The position numbers and the translations under genes are program-made. A stretch of 8,487 bases of DNA, from the NCBI GenBank assembly GCA_903827735.1, contig CAIKJM010000435.1, positions 1-8,487 of the forward strand. Reading direction: 5' to 3'. Below the pieces are notes generated by a model. The model searched no databases. It was not told the DNA's origin and worked only from the letters and a program-made list of their open reading frames with translations. Source of the DNA: an uncultured Rhodanobacter sp. Its GTDB lineage: Bacteria; Pseudomonadota; Gammaproteobacteria; Xanthomonadales; Rhodanobacteraceae. Shown here one piece after another: positions 1 to 7,948 of this stretch. Every line of letters begins with the position of its first letter. The stretch's first letter is position 1.

Positions 1-50
1 GATCTACACAGGCGAAGACACTCTTTCCCTACACGACGCTCTTCCGATCT
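1..50 (+). other. Illumina P5/TruSeq adapter with i5 index (artefact)
   Basis: Bases 1-9 match the end of the P5 flow-cell sequence (gatctacac). Bases 10-17 (aggcgaag) match a standard TruSeq HT i5 index, the one I recall as D505. Bases 18-50 match the read 1 sequencing-primer site ending in gctcttccgatct. The match covers the whole stretch in the expected order, so this is library adapter and not genome. Genomic sequence begins at 51, just after the T of the A/T ligation junction. Read on the minus strand, the adapter extends the pyrF frame with a false tail containing IGRASCRERV. Confidence 0.98.
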
Positions 51-864
51 TGATCGTTTCGCGCAATTCCTGCGTCGCTGCACGCGCTGCCTCGGCGAAA
101 TCCTCGCCGCTGCTGGCATAGAGAATCGCGCGGGAGGAGTTGATCATCAGGCCGGTCTGATCGACTGTCTGGCCGTAGCGCACGACGGCTTCCACGTCGC
201 CGCCCTGCGCGCCGATGCCTGGGACCAGCAGGGGCATGTCACCGATGAGCGCGCGCACTTCGGCCAGCTGCTTGGGCCAGGTGGCGCCGGTGACCAGGGC
301 ACAGTTGCCGTTCGTGTTCCAGTCGCGGGCGATGATTTGCGCCACGTGCTGATAGAGCGGCTTGGCGATGCCGTCGGCGTCGAGAACGCTGAGATCCTGC
401 AGGTCGGCGGCACCCGGGTTAGAGGTGTGGCAGAGCAGGATCACGCCCTTGTCGGCGCGATCGAGAAACGGCTGGGCCGAGTCGCGGCCGAGGTAGGGGT
501 TGAGCGTCACGGCGTCGGCGCCGTAACGGTCGAACGCTTCGGTCGCGTAGTGCTGTGCGGTGGAACCGATGTCGCCGCGCTTGGCGTCGAGGATCACCGG
601 CACACCGGGATGTTGCTCATGAATATGCGCGATCAGTCGTTCCAGCGCATCCTCCGCACGCAGCGCGGCGAAGTGCGCAATCTGCGGCTTGAACGCGCAG
701 GCCAGATCGGCGGTGACGTCGACGATGGCGCGGCAGAAATCGAATACCGCATCGGGCCTATTTTGGAACGCGGCAGGAAACTTGGTCGGCTCCGGATCGA
801 GCCCCACGCAGACGAGCGAGTCGTTGCGTACCCAGGCCTGCCGCAGTGACTGCATGAAATTCAT
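51..864 (-). CDS. pyrF: Orotidine 5'-phosphate decarboxylase (type 2 PyrF), 3' end missing
   Basis: Cytosolic enzyme of de novo pyrimidine synthesis that decarboxylates OMP to UMP. The frame shows the family signature LDAKRGDIGSTAQHY at residues 92-106, with the catalytic Lys/Asp set in DAKRGD. Phosphate-binding loops are visible as PGIGAQGGD (215-223) and INSSRAI (241-247). The N-terminal CVGLDPEPTKFP (19-30) and the length of about 270 residues fit the longer type 2 subfamily rather than the E. coli type. The start at 864 is supported by aaagga at 871-876 on the minus strand, 6 nt upstream; an ATG three codons in (855) is a weaker alternative. Residues 1-271 are genomic. From codon 272 the frame runs into adapter, so the true stop is absent and probably only a few residues are lost. 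It lies downstream of ettA on the same strand, 176 bp away. Confidence 0.95.
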
Positions 865-881
865 TCGAGTTCCTTTGCACA

Positions 882-1034
882 GGGGCTAGGGACGAGGGGC
901 GAGTTCAAAAGCAGGGGTTGAGAGGCGAGGGCGAGTGGCCGACACTCTTGAGCTCGATTCAGACCTTCACGCCTGTGAGCGCAAGTTTCCACCTCGCATT
1001 TAATCTGGAGCTTGCGCCCCCGCCCCTCGCCCCT
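882..1034. repeat. G-rich heptad repeats in opposed orientation between ettA and pyrF
   Basis: On the plus strand 882-902 reads as three successive 7-mers, ggggcta, gggacga and ggggcga. Related units follow at 914-935 (ggggttg, then gaggcga and gggcgag). On the minus strand 1034-1021 reads aggggcg twice, followed by another G run. The octamer ggggcgag (896-903) has an exact inverted copy at 1026-1033. The block fills most of the 176-bp pyrF-ettA gap. It could be an intergenic repeat family member or form G-rich structures; I see no clear terminator in it. The family assignment is open. Confidence 0.5.
979..1017. other. Stem-loop in the ettA-pyrF intergenic region
   Basis: gcgcaag (979-985) pairs exactly with cttgcgc (1011-1017). 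Three further pairs are possible inside (tcc 988-990 with gga 1007-1009) across a small internal loop. There is no T run on either side, so it is not a standard intrinsic terminator. It sits inside the heptad repeat block and may be part of the same element, or may slow or protect the ettA transcript end. Confidence 0.4.
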
Positions 1035-1040
1035 GCCGGA

Positions 1041-2702
<1,662 letters not shown>

Positions 2703-2763
2703 GCAGCCTCCGTAGGCTTACCGCGCCGCCCTGAGCGGGCAACACGTCAAAAAGAGTTTGTCT

Positions 2764-2783
2764 AGCCGCCTATTATAGCGGCT
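2764..2783 (-). promoter_or_regulatory. Candidate ettA promoter: consensus -10 inside a 6-bp palindrome
   Basis: On the minus strand 2777-2772 reads TATAAT, an exact sigma-70 -10 box, about 70 bp upstream of the ettA start. It lies in the loop of an inverted repeat, agccgc (2764-2769) and gcggct (2778-2783). At 17-nt spacing the -35 position reads aacgtc, which is weak. A transcript from here would have a leader of about 60 nt. The palindrome could be an operator or chance. The plus strand offers tattat at 2771 but no good -35. Confidence 0.45.
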
Positions 2784-2962
2784 TGTGGTGAGCGGACGTT
2801 GACGGTTGGCGCCTTTTGGGGCGTTATTCGCCATCGTGACGCCGCGCGTCAGGCCGGCTGCGTTGCCTTGCTGCCATCTGCCCGCCAATTGCCTCGGAAA
2901 CGCTGTGGCGTAGCCATGAGGGCAGGCGATCCTCGACGGATCCGCGGTCAGAACCTATTCCC

Positions 2963-3967
2963 ATGAACTTCAAATCCATCGCGCTGCCCTGGCGCCGCAT
3001 CAGCTGTCTGGACTGGCAGCTAGGTAAGCGCGCGCATCGGCGTGGGCGTGTAGCGGTATTCGCCTATGAGTTTGTCTGCTTTGGCATCAAGCAGGCCTCG
3101 GCCTGCCTGTTCGGCGGACTGATGGTGGCCTTGCTTGTCGCCACGTGGCGCTGGTACCCGGCCGATGCGCCGTTGGTACGCTACGACTTTCTCACGCTGG
3201 CAGCTCTGGCGATCCAGCTGGTGCTGCTGGCCACACGGCTCGAAAGCGTGGAGGAGGCAAAGGTCATTCTGCTGTTCCACCTGGTCGGCACCGTGATGGA
3301 GGTGTTCAAGACATCGGTGGGCTCATGGGCGTATCCGGAGCCATCGTTGCTACGGATCGGCGTCGTGCCTCTGTTCACCGGCTTTATGTACGGCTCGATC
3401 GGCAGCTACATCGCGAGGGCCTGGCGCCTGTTCGACTTCCGTTTTACCCGGCACCCGCCGCTGCGGGCGACGGGAGTGCTGGCGTGCGCGATTTACGTCA
3501 ATTTTTTCAGTCACCATTTCCTGCCTGACATGCGGCCGCTGCTTTTTGCCGTGGTGGCATGGCTGTTCGGGCCCTGCTGGGTGCATTACCGCATTCGCCG
3601 GGTGCACCGCCGCATGCCGCTGCTGCTGGGGTTCATACTGGTAGCGCTGTTTATCTGGCTGGCAGAGAACATCGGCACCTATAGCAAAACATGGCTTTAT
3701 CCAGCCCAGCGCCAGGGCTGGCAACTGGTGCCGCCAGGTAAGTTGGGTGCATGGCTGCTTTTGATGAACATCAGTTATGTCATGGTCTGTATGGTGCGCC
3801 GGCCGGTGTCCCTAAAGCCGCACCGGCCCGCCCGGCAGTGGCCGCAAACCCCCGGCAGCGCTACACTTTCAGGCTGGTTGCGCTTGCATAGCCCGCGCCC
3901 TCCATCCCGCTCCCCACCCGCCGAGGCCAAGAATGTTCCCGAAGGACTGCACGATTGCCGGTTATGA
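2963..3967 (+). CDS. DUF817 family integral membrane protein, with an unusual C-terminal extension
   Basis: Polytopic inner-membrane protein of unknown function. Family motifs occur in order: FGIKQASACLFGG (40-52), RLESVEEAKVI (92-102), FHLVGTVMEVFKTSVGSW (105-122), VPLFTGFMYGSIGSYIARAW (135-154), NFFSHHFLPDMR (180-191) and IWLAENIGTYSKTWLYP (231-247). Several hydrophobic segments separate them, with basic stretches near 20-30 and 209-217. The conserved family region ends near residue 280. Residues 284-334 are Pro/Arg/Ser-rich, lack hydrophobic segments, run across the likely glyA promoter and overlap glyA by 35 bp. A one-base shift near 3782-3812 would instead meet taa at 3813, giving about 283 residues. 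No good ribosome binding site is seen before the ATG at 2963, so the start is moderately sure. No function is assigned. Confidence 0.85.
   Translation: MNFKSIALPWRRISCLDWQLGKRAHRRGRVAVFAYEFVCFGIKQASACLFGGLMVALLVATWRWYPADAPLVRYDFLTLAALAIQLVLLATRLESVEEAKVILLFHLVGTVMEVFKTSVGSWAYPEPSLLRIGVVPLFTGFMYGSIGSYIARAWRLFDFRFTRHPPLRATGVLACAIYVNFFSHHFLPDMRPLLFAVVAWLFGPCWVHYRIRRVHRRMPLLLGFILVALFIWLAENIGTYSKTWLYPAQRQGWQLVPPGKLGAWLLLMNISYVMVCMVRRPVSLKPHRPARQWPQTPGSATLSGWLRLHSPRPPSRSPPAEAKNVPEGLHDCRL
3862..3867 (+). promoter_or_regulatory. Candidate glyA -10 box (TACACT)
   Basis: TACACT, four of six consensus positions, lies 65 bp before the glyA ATG. The hexamer 17 nt upstream, tggccg at 3839-3844, is a poor -35. 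The position falls inside the C-terminal tail of the upstream DUF817 frame, which supports reading that tail as intergenic in origin. I saw no glycine or other riboswitch in the short leader. Confidence 0.35.
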
Positions 3968-5189
3968 CGATGAACTGGCCAAGGCCATGGCCGACGAAGG
4001 CCAGCGTCAGGAAGATCACGTCGAGCTGATCGCCTCGGAGAACTACGCCAGCCCGCGCGTGATGGAGGCCCAAGGCTCGAAACTCACCAACAAATACGCT
4101 GAAGGCTATCCGGGCAAGCGCTACTACGGCGGTTGCGAGTACGTGGATATTGCCGAGAAGCTGGCGATCGAGCGGCTGAAAGAGCTCTTCGGCGCCACCT
4201 ACGCCAACGTGCAGCCGCATTCGGGCTCGCAGGCCAATCAGGCGGTGTACTTTGCGCTGCTGCAGCCGGGCGATACGATTCTGGGCATGTCGCTGGCCCA
4301 CGGCGGCCATCTTACCCACGGCGCCAAGGTCAACTTCTCCGGCAAGATTTTCAACGCCGTGCAGTACGGCGTAAACGAGAACGGCCTGATCGATTACGAC
4401 GAAGTCGAGCGTCTGGCCGTCGAGCACAAGCCGAAGATGATCGTCGCCGGCTACAGCGCCTACTCGCAGCTGATGGACTGGGCGCGCTTTCGCGCCATCG
4501 CCGACAAGGTCGGTGCCTATCTGTTCGTCGACATGGCGCACATTGCCGGCCTCGTCGCCGCGGGCGTCTACCCGAGCCCGCTGCCGCACGCGCACGTGGT
4601 CACCTCGACCACGCACAAAACCCTGCGCGGCCCGCGCGGCGGCATCATCGTCGCTAAGGACGCCGGCGAAGAGATCGAGAAGAAGCTGCAGTCGATCGTG
4701 TTCCCCGGCATCCAGGGCGGCCCGCTGATGCACGTCATCGCGGCCAAGGCCGTGGCTTTCAAGGAGGCGCTGGAGCCCGAGTTCAAAACCTACCAGGCGC
4801 AGGTGATCAAGAATGCCAAGGCGATGGCCAGGACCTTTATCGAGCGAGGCTATAAGATCGTTTCCGGCGGCACCGAAAACCACCTGATGCTGGTCGACAT
4901 GATCGGCCGCGACGTTACCGGCAAGGACGCGGAGGAGGCGCTGGGCAAGGCGCACATCACCGTCAACAAGAACGCCGTGCCGAACGACCCGCGCAAGCCC
5001 TTCGTGACTTCCGGTCTGCGCGTAGGCACGCCGGCGATCACCACGCGCGGTTACCTGGAAGCGGACACGATCGAACTGACCAACTGGATCTGCGACGTGC
5101 TGGACAAGCCATCGGACGACGCCGTGATCGTCAGGGTGCGCGAAGCGGTGACGGTTCAGTGCAAGAAGTTTCCGGTTTACCAAGGGTAG
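3933..5189 (+). CDS. glyA: Serine hydroxymethyltransferase
   Basis: Cytosolic PLP enzyme converting serine and tetrahydrofolate to glycine and 5,10-methylene-THF, the main source of one-carbon units. The PLP-binding lysine is K229 in TSTTHKTLRGPRGG (224-237). D200 and H203 of FVDMAHIAGL contact the cofactor. ELIASENY (31-38), NKYAEGYPGKRYYGG (53-67) and the substrate-binding arginine in SGLRVGTPA (R363) are intact. The length of 418 is standard for bacterial GlyA. The ATG at 3933 has gagg at 3923-3926, 6 nt upstream. The first 35 bp overlap the end of the DUF817 frame. The next gene starts 7 nt after the stop, so glyA probably heads a transcript with the lipoprotein, nrdR and ribD. High-confidence, ordinary family member. 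Confidence 0.98.
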   Translation: MFPKDCTIAGYDDELAKAMADEGQRQEDHVELIASENYASPRVMEAQGSKLTNKYAEGYPGKRYYGGCEYVDIAEKLAIERLKELFGATYANVQPHSGSQANQAVYFALLQPGDTILGMSLAHGGHLTHGAKVNFSGKIFNAVQYGVNENGLIDYDEVERLAVEHKPKMIVAGYSAYSQLMDWARFRAIADKVGAYLFVDMAHIAGLVAAGVYPSPLPHAHVVTSTTHKTLRGPRGGIIVAKDAGEEIEKKLQSIVFPGIQGGPLMHVIAAKAVAFKEALEPEFKTYQAQVIKNAKAMARTFIERGYKIVSGGTENHLMLVDMIGRDVTGKDAEEALGKAHITVNKNAVPNDPRKPFVTSGLRVGTPAITTRGYLEADTIELTNWICDVLDKPSDDAVIVRVREAVTVQCKKFPVYQG

Positions 5190-5196
5190 TGCGGTC

Positions 5197-5769
5197 GTGC
5201 CAAGACGCTTGCGTATATTGCTTTTGTTGGCCGCTATCTTCGATCTGTCGGGTTGCGCAAGTCATAAAACGAATTTGGGTACAACCGCTGGAGCCGCCGA
5301 CACTGCTATTTACAATGCGGATGTGCAACCAAACGCACTGTTATACAAAGCCAAGCAGGAGCCACCCTTCATCGAAGACATCCATCCGTCCGAGTGCAAG
5401 GCAGACGAGACGATGTTGACAACGCCTGAGAAAATCAGAGCACTCAAACGCGCATGGATACCCCATTATAGTTTTAGCCCCGGCCTGAAATTTCGACCAG
5501 TCGATGCGGTCGCATATCCGCAGCGGATGATTTTCCCGAAGCAGGCTTGGAGCAAAGGCCTGCGCAGTGGAAGTGTGACATTGGCGATGTTTATCGATTC
5601 AGATGGCAATCTCTCAAGCATATTGCCGCTTTGTGCATCTGACCCGGTCTTTGTGGAACCTGCGATTGAGGCAGCTCACCGATATCGATTTCGCCCAGCC
5701 GCCTGGGGCAAATGGCCCGTGCACGCTATGGCGATACAAAGATTTGTTTTCAACACCTCGCCTCATTGA
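5197..5769 (+). CDS. Predicted lipoprotein with TonB C-terminal-like domain
   Basis: Likely exported lipoprotein of unknown role. A short basic N-terminus (PRRLR) and a hydrophobic stretch lead to the lipobox LSGC (17-20), with C20 the lipidated residue. Ala at +2 suggests outer-membrane sorting. Residues about 108-187 resemble the TonB_C fold: YPQRMIFPKQAW, then GSVTLAMFIDSDGNLSSI (125-142), then a helix leading to YRFRPAAWGKWPVHA. There is no transmembrane TonB N-terminus or Pro-rich spacer, so it is not a full TonB. The start is GTG at 5197, with aaggg at 5182-5186 10 nt upstream; TTG at 5209 is possible. It begins 7 nt after glyA and ends 9 nt before nrdR. Three sampled 60-base lines (5221, 5401, 5581) have 43-50% G+C, against about 72% in sampled glyA and nrdR lines, suggesting acquisition. 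Confidence 0.8.
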   Translation: MPRRLRILLLLAAIFDLSGCASHKTNLGTTAGAADTAIYNADVQPNALLYKAKQEPPFIEDIHPSECKADETMLTTPEKIRALKRAWIPHYSFSPGLKFRPVDAVAYPQRMIFPKQAWSKGLRSGSVTLAMFIDSDGNLSSILPLCASDPVFVEPAIEAAHRYRFRPAAWGKWPVHAMAIQRFVFNTSPH

Positions 5770-5778
5770 GCAAGCACT

Positions 5779-6300
5779 ATGCATTGCCCCTTCTGCCAGC
5801 ACGAAGACACCCGCGTGATCGATTCGCGCCTCGCCGAGGACGGCGGTACGGTACGGCGTCGGCGTGAGTGTCCGCAGTGTGGAGAGCGGTTCAATACGTT
5901 CGAAACCGCGGATCTCAAGCTACCGACGATCGTCAAAAGCGGCGAGCGGCGCGAGACCTTCGACGAACGCAAGCTGCGGGTGAGTTTCGAGCGCGCGCTG
6001 CAGAAGCGTCCGGTGACCAGCGATGCGGTGGACGCGGCCGTGCGGGCCATCGTCAATGACCTGCGCCGCAGCGGCGACCGCGAGGTGCCGTCGCGTGAAG
6101 TGGGCGAGCTGGTGATGCGTGAGCTGAAGAATCTCGATCAGGTCGCCTACGTGCGGTTCGCTTCGGTCTATCGCAGTTTCGAGGACGTGCACGCCTTTCG
6201 CGAAGAAATCGAAAAGCTCGAGCGCGACTTGCCCGGGCTGGAAACGCTGCAGCTGCAGCTGCTCGGCGAAACCGTCGCCAAGCGCAGCAAGAAAGTCTGA
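5779..6300 (+). CDS. nrdR: Transcriptional repressor NrdR
   Basis: Cytosolic zinc-finger/ATP-cone regulator. The family senses ATP/dATP and represses ribonucleotide reductase operons through NrdR boxes. The N-terminal zinc ribbon is complete: MHCPFC gives C3 and C6, and ECPQCGERF gives C31 and C34. The typical RRRRECPQCG stretch and FNTFE follow. The ATP-cone spans about 49-139 and includes VKSGERRETFDERKL, and VAYVRFASVYRSF (122-134) ends it. The C-terminal tail (about 140-173) is charged and partly Glu/Leu-rich. At 173 residues it is slightly longer than many homologues. The ATG at 5779 begins the invariant MxCPxC, so the start is firm despite a weak ribosome binding site. Linkage to glyA and ribD is common in gammaproteobacteria. 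No NrdR box was recognised in this window, so its targets lie elsewhere. Confidence 0.97.
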   Translation: MHCPFCQHEDTRVIDSRLAEDGGTVRRRRECPQCGERFNTFETADLKLPTIVKSGERRETFDERKLRVSFERALQKRPVTSDAVDAAVRAIVNDLRRSGDREVPSREVGELVMRELKNLDQVAYVRFASVYRSFEDVHAFREEIEKLERDLPGLETLQLQLLGETVAKRSKKV

Positions 6301-6329
6301 AGCGCGTCGCGCAACGGCAGGGAGCAAGC

Positions 6330-6422
6330 ATGTTCGTGGCCATTATCGAGCGCCTGCCACCGCAAGAGCTGGAAAGCGTGCTGGACCGCTGGGCGCCATT
6401 CCCTCAGGCCAAAAAAGCGTGA
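6330..6422 (+). CDS. Small hypothetical ORF (30 aa) translationally coupled to ribD
   Basis: The frame opens ATG at 6330 with a strong ribosome binding site, agggag at 6319-6324, 5 nt upstream. It encodes 30 residues beginning MFVAIIERLPPQELESV and ending PFPQAKKA. Its stop TGA (6420-6422) overlaps the ribD GTG (6419-6421) in a gtga junction. ribD has no good ribosome binding site of its own, so the natural reading is that ribosomes finishing this frame re-initiate on ribD. The peptide has a short hydrophobic start, then an amphipathic acidic segment, and no signal or domain I recognise. It may be a real small protein, a coupling device only, or a remnant of a longer gene. It fills most of the 118-bp nrdR-ribD gap. 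Confidence 0.5.
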   Translation: MFVAIIERLPPQELESVLDRWAPFPQAKKA

Positions 6423-7534
6423 CGACGTTCAGCGCCGTCGATCATGGCCACATGGCGCATGCGCTGCGGCTGGCCGAGCGAGGGCTTTATACGACGCAGC
6501 CCAATCCACGCGTCGGCTGCGTCATTGCTCATGCAGACCAAGTCGTTGGCGAAGGCTGGCATGAGCGCGCGGGCCAACCGCACGCCGAAGTGTTCGCCTT
6601 GCGCGAAGCCGGTGAGCGCGCGCAGGGTGCGACGGCTTACGTCACGCTGGAACCTTGCGCGCATCACGGTAGAACCCCGCCCTGCGCCGAAGCGCTGATC
6701 GCCGCTGGCGTGGCGCGCGTCGTGATCGCCGCGGAAGATCCGTTTCCGCAGGTGGCCGGTCGCGGTATCGCCATGCTGCGCGAGGCCGGCATCGCCGTCG
6801 ATACTGGCCTGATGCGGGACGGCGCCCGCGAACTCAACATCGGATTCTTCAGTCGCGTCGAACGCGGCCGGCCGTGGCTGCGGGTCAAGCTGGCCATGAG
6901 TCTGGATGGCCGAACGGCGCTGGCCAACGGCGAATCGAAGTGGATCACCGGCGACGCCGCGCGCGCCGACGTGCAGCGATGGCGTGCGCGCAGTTCGGCC
7001 ATTCTCACCGGCTGCGGTACCGTGCTGGCCGACAATCCGCGTCTCACGGTGCGGCTCTCCGACGAGCAGGCGTTCACGCCGCCGCTGCGCGTGCTGCTGG
7101 ATCGGCAGCGGCGCACGCCGGCAGGCAGCCACGTGCTCGACGGCAGCGTGCCGACGCTGGTGCTTCATGCGGCGACGATCGATAAATCCGCGACCGAAAT
7201 GGATGAGCGCAGAGATTCCACCGAACACCTAGTGATGCCGGAGCAGGGTGACGCACTCGATCTGAGCGCCGTGCTGGCATTGCTCGCCGAGCGCGGCTGC
7301 AACGAGGTACACGTCGAGGCTGGCCCGGTGCTTTGCGGCGCGCTCTTCGCCGCCGGTCTGGTCGACGAGCTACTGCTTTATATCGCGCCGCTGTTTCTCG
7401 GCGACAGCGCCCGACCGCTGCTGCATCTGCCCTCGCTGGACGATATGGCGCAGCGCTGGAATCTGCGGATGATCGAGCAGCGCCAGCTGGGCAACGACTG
7501 GCGCCTGCGCCTGCGGCCAGCCTCATCGGTTTGA
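6419..7534 (+). CDS. ribD: Bifunctional riboflavin biosynthesis protein RibD (deaminase/reductase)
   Basis: Cytosolic enzyme for two steps after GTP cyclohydrolase II: deamination of the diaminopyrimidine, then NADPH-dependent reduction of the ribosyl side chain. The deaminase domain (about 10-148) has HAEV (H55, E57) and PCAHHGRTPPC (C80, C89), the zinc and catalytic set. TTQPNPRVGCVI (25-36) is also typical. The reductase domain (about 152-368) shows LRVKLAMSLDGRTAL (154-168), ESKWITG (172-178), ILTGCGTVLADNPRLTVR (195-212) and EAGPVLCGAL (300-309). The length of 371 is normal. The GTG start at 6419 overlaps the stop of the small upstream ORF. An ATG at 6452 is possible but would trim residues before the conserved AHALRLAERG. 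It is upstream of the FMN riboswitch and so is probably not under its control. Confidence 0.96.
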   Translation: MTTFSAVDHGHMAHALRLAERGLYTTQPNPRVGCVIAHADQVVGEGWHERAGQPHAEVFALREAGERAQGATAYVTLEPCAHHGRTPPCAEALIAAGVARVVIAAEDPFPQVAGRGIAMLREAGIAVDTGLMRDGARELNIGFFSRVERGRPWLRVKLAMSLDGRTALANGESKWITGDAARADVQRWRARSSAILTGCGTVLADNPRLTVRLSDEQAFTPPLRVLLDRQRRTPAGSHVLDGSVPTLVLHAATIDKSATEMDERRDSTEHLVMPEQGDALDLSAVLALLAERGCNEVHVEAGPVLCGALFAAGLVDELLLYIAPLFLGDSARPLLHLPSLDDMAQRWNLRMIEQRQLGNDWRLRLRPASSV

Positions 7535-7538
7535 GCAT

Positions 7539-7572
7539 GCTGCGATTTCGCTATCCACGCCGAGATCGCAGC
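7539..7572 (+). other. Stem-loop just after ribD, possible 3'-end structure
   Basis: gctgcgat (7539-7546) pairs perfectly with atcgcagc (7565-7572) over an 18-nt loop, starting 4 nt after the ribD stop. No T run follows, so it does not meet the usual intrinsic terminator pattern. It may still mark or stabilise the end of the glyA-to-ribD transcript before the separate riboswitch-controlled unit. Confidence 0.35.
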
Positions 7573-7620
7573 GTTCACGTGGCAGGACAGCGCAGCCGGG
7601 CCGCCCGCCTGCGCTAATGC

Positions 7621-7626
7621 TAAACT
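7621..7626 (+). promoter_or_regulatory. Candidate -10 box for the riboswitch/ribE transcript
   Basis: TAAACT at 7621-7626 has four of six -10 consensus positions (overlapping taatgc at 7615) and is the best AT-rich hexamer before the aptamer. The 17-nt upstream hexamer, gggccg at 7598-7603, gives no recognisable -35. A start near 7633 would place the FMN aptamer about 25 nt into the RNA, a usual arrangement. A direct repeat of cagccgg (7631-7637 and 7639-7645) sits at the predicted start. Confidence 0.35.
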
Positions 7627-7657
7627 TCGTCAGCCGGTCAGCCGGCAAACACCATAG

Positions 7658-7812
7658 CGTCTTCAGGGCGGGGTGAAATTCCCCACCGGCGGTAGGTTGA
7701 AGGGCGGCCTTTACTTAAGGCACTCCGACAGCGAGCCCGCGAGCGCCTCGACCCGCTCCGTAAGGAACGACATCGAGGGTTAGCAGATCCGGTCAGACTC
7801 CGGAGCCGACGG
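7658..7812 (+). ncRNA. FMN riboswitch (RFN element)
   Basis: Aptamer that binds FMN and represses riboflavin genes. Conserved blocks appear in order: gggcggggtgaaattcccc (7667-7685), accggcggta (7685-7694), agcccgcgagcgc (7734-7746), and gcagatccggtcagactccg (7783-7802) followed by gagccgacggt. Expected helices are present: ggggtgaaattcccc (7671-7685 region), a variable stem gcctt/aaggc (7707-7711 with 7717-7721), cctcga/tcgagg (7746-7751 with 7773-7778), and tccgg/ccgga (7788-7792 with 7800-7804). The closing stem uses cgtc (7658-7661) with gacg (7808-7811). It lies between ribD and ribE, about 200 nt before the ribE start. Given the masked ribosome binding site downstream and no clear terminator, translational control is the more likely output. 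Confidence 0.95.
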
Positions 7813-7905
7813 TTGGCAACTGGCGACAGTTTCCAGAGAGTCCGGATAAAAGAAGACGGTCGAACGTGCAGCTTCGCGGCTGCGCTCCGACCTCGTGCCT
7901 TGGGG

Positions 7906-7948
7906 CGTTTCTTCGCATGCGTTCAACGCGGGAAACGTTTCATGAAAC
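7906..7948 (+). promoter_or_regulatory. Alternating complementary segments in the ribE expression platform
   Basis: cgtttc (7906-7911) can pair with gaaacg (7932-7937), with three more inner pairs (cgc 7914-7916 with gcg 7928-7930). The same 7906-7911 segment can instead pair with gaaac at 7944-7948. gtttcatgaaac (7937-7948) is itself a palindrome around the leader ATG. These pairings exclude one another and include the possible gggaaa ribosome binding site (7930-7935) of the leader ORF. This fits a switch but is inferred from base complementarity only. Confidence 0.35.

Noticed and set aside
3868..3932. Riboswitch (glycine or other) before glyA
   Set aside because: The leader is only about 60 nt and shows none of the conserved glycine aptamer blocks.
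3861..5183. 440-codon minus-strand frame covering glyA
   Set aside because: Antisense shadow of glyA with a His/Arg/Val-rich composition and no domain.
6404..7228. 274-codon minus-strand frame opposite ribD
   Set aside because: Antisense shadow; the plus-strand RibD motifs are intact and explain the coding signal.
7539..7572. Intrinsic terminator after ribD
   Set aside because: The 8-bp stem is real but no T run follows, so I keep it only as a stem-loop.
7537..7617. 26-codon Arg-rich ORF after ribD
   Set aside because: It has no ribosome binding site, overlaps a strong hairpin and has a composition expected of random GC-rich sequence.
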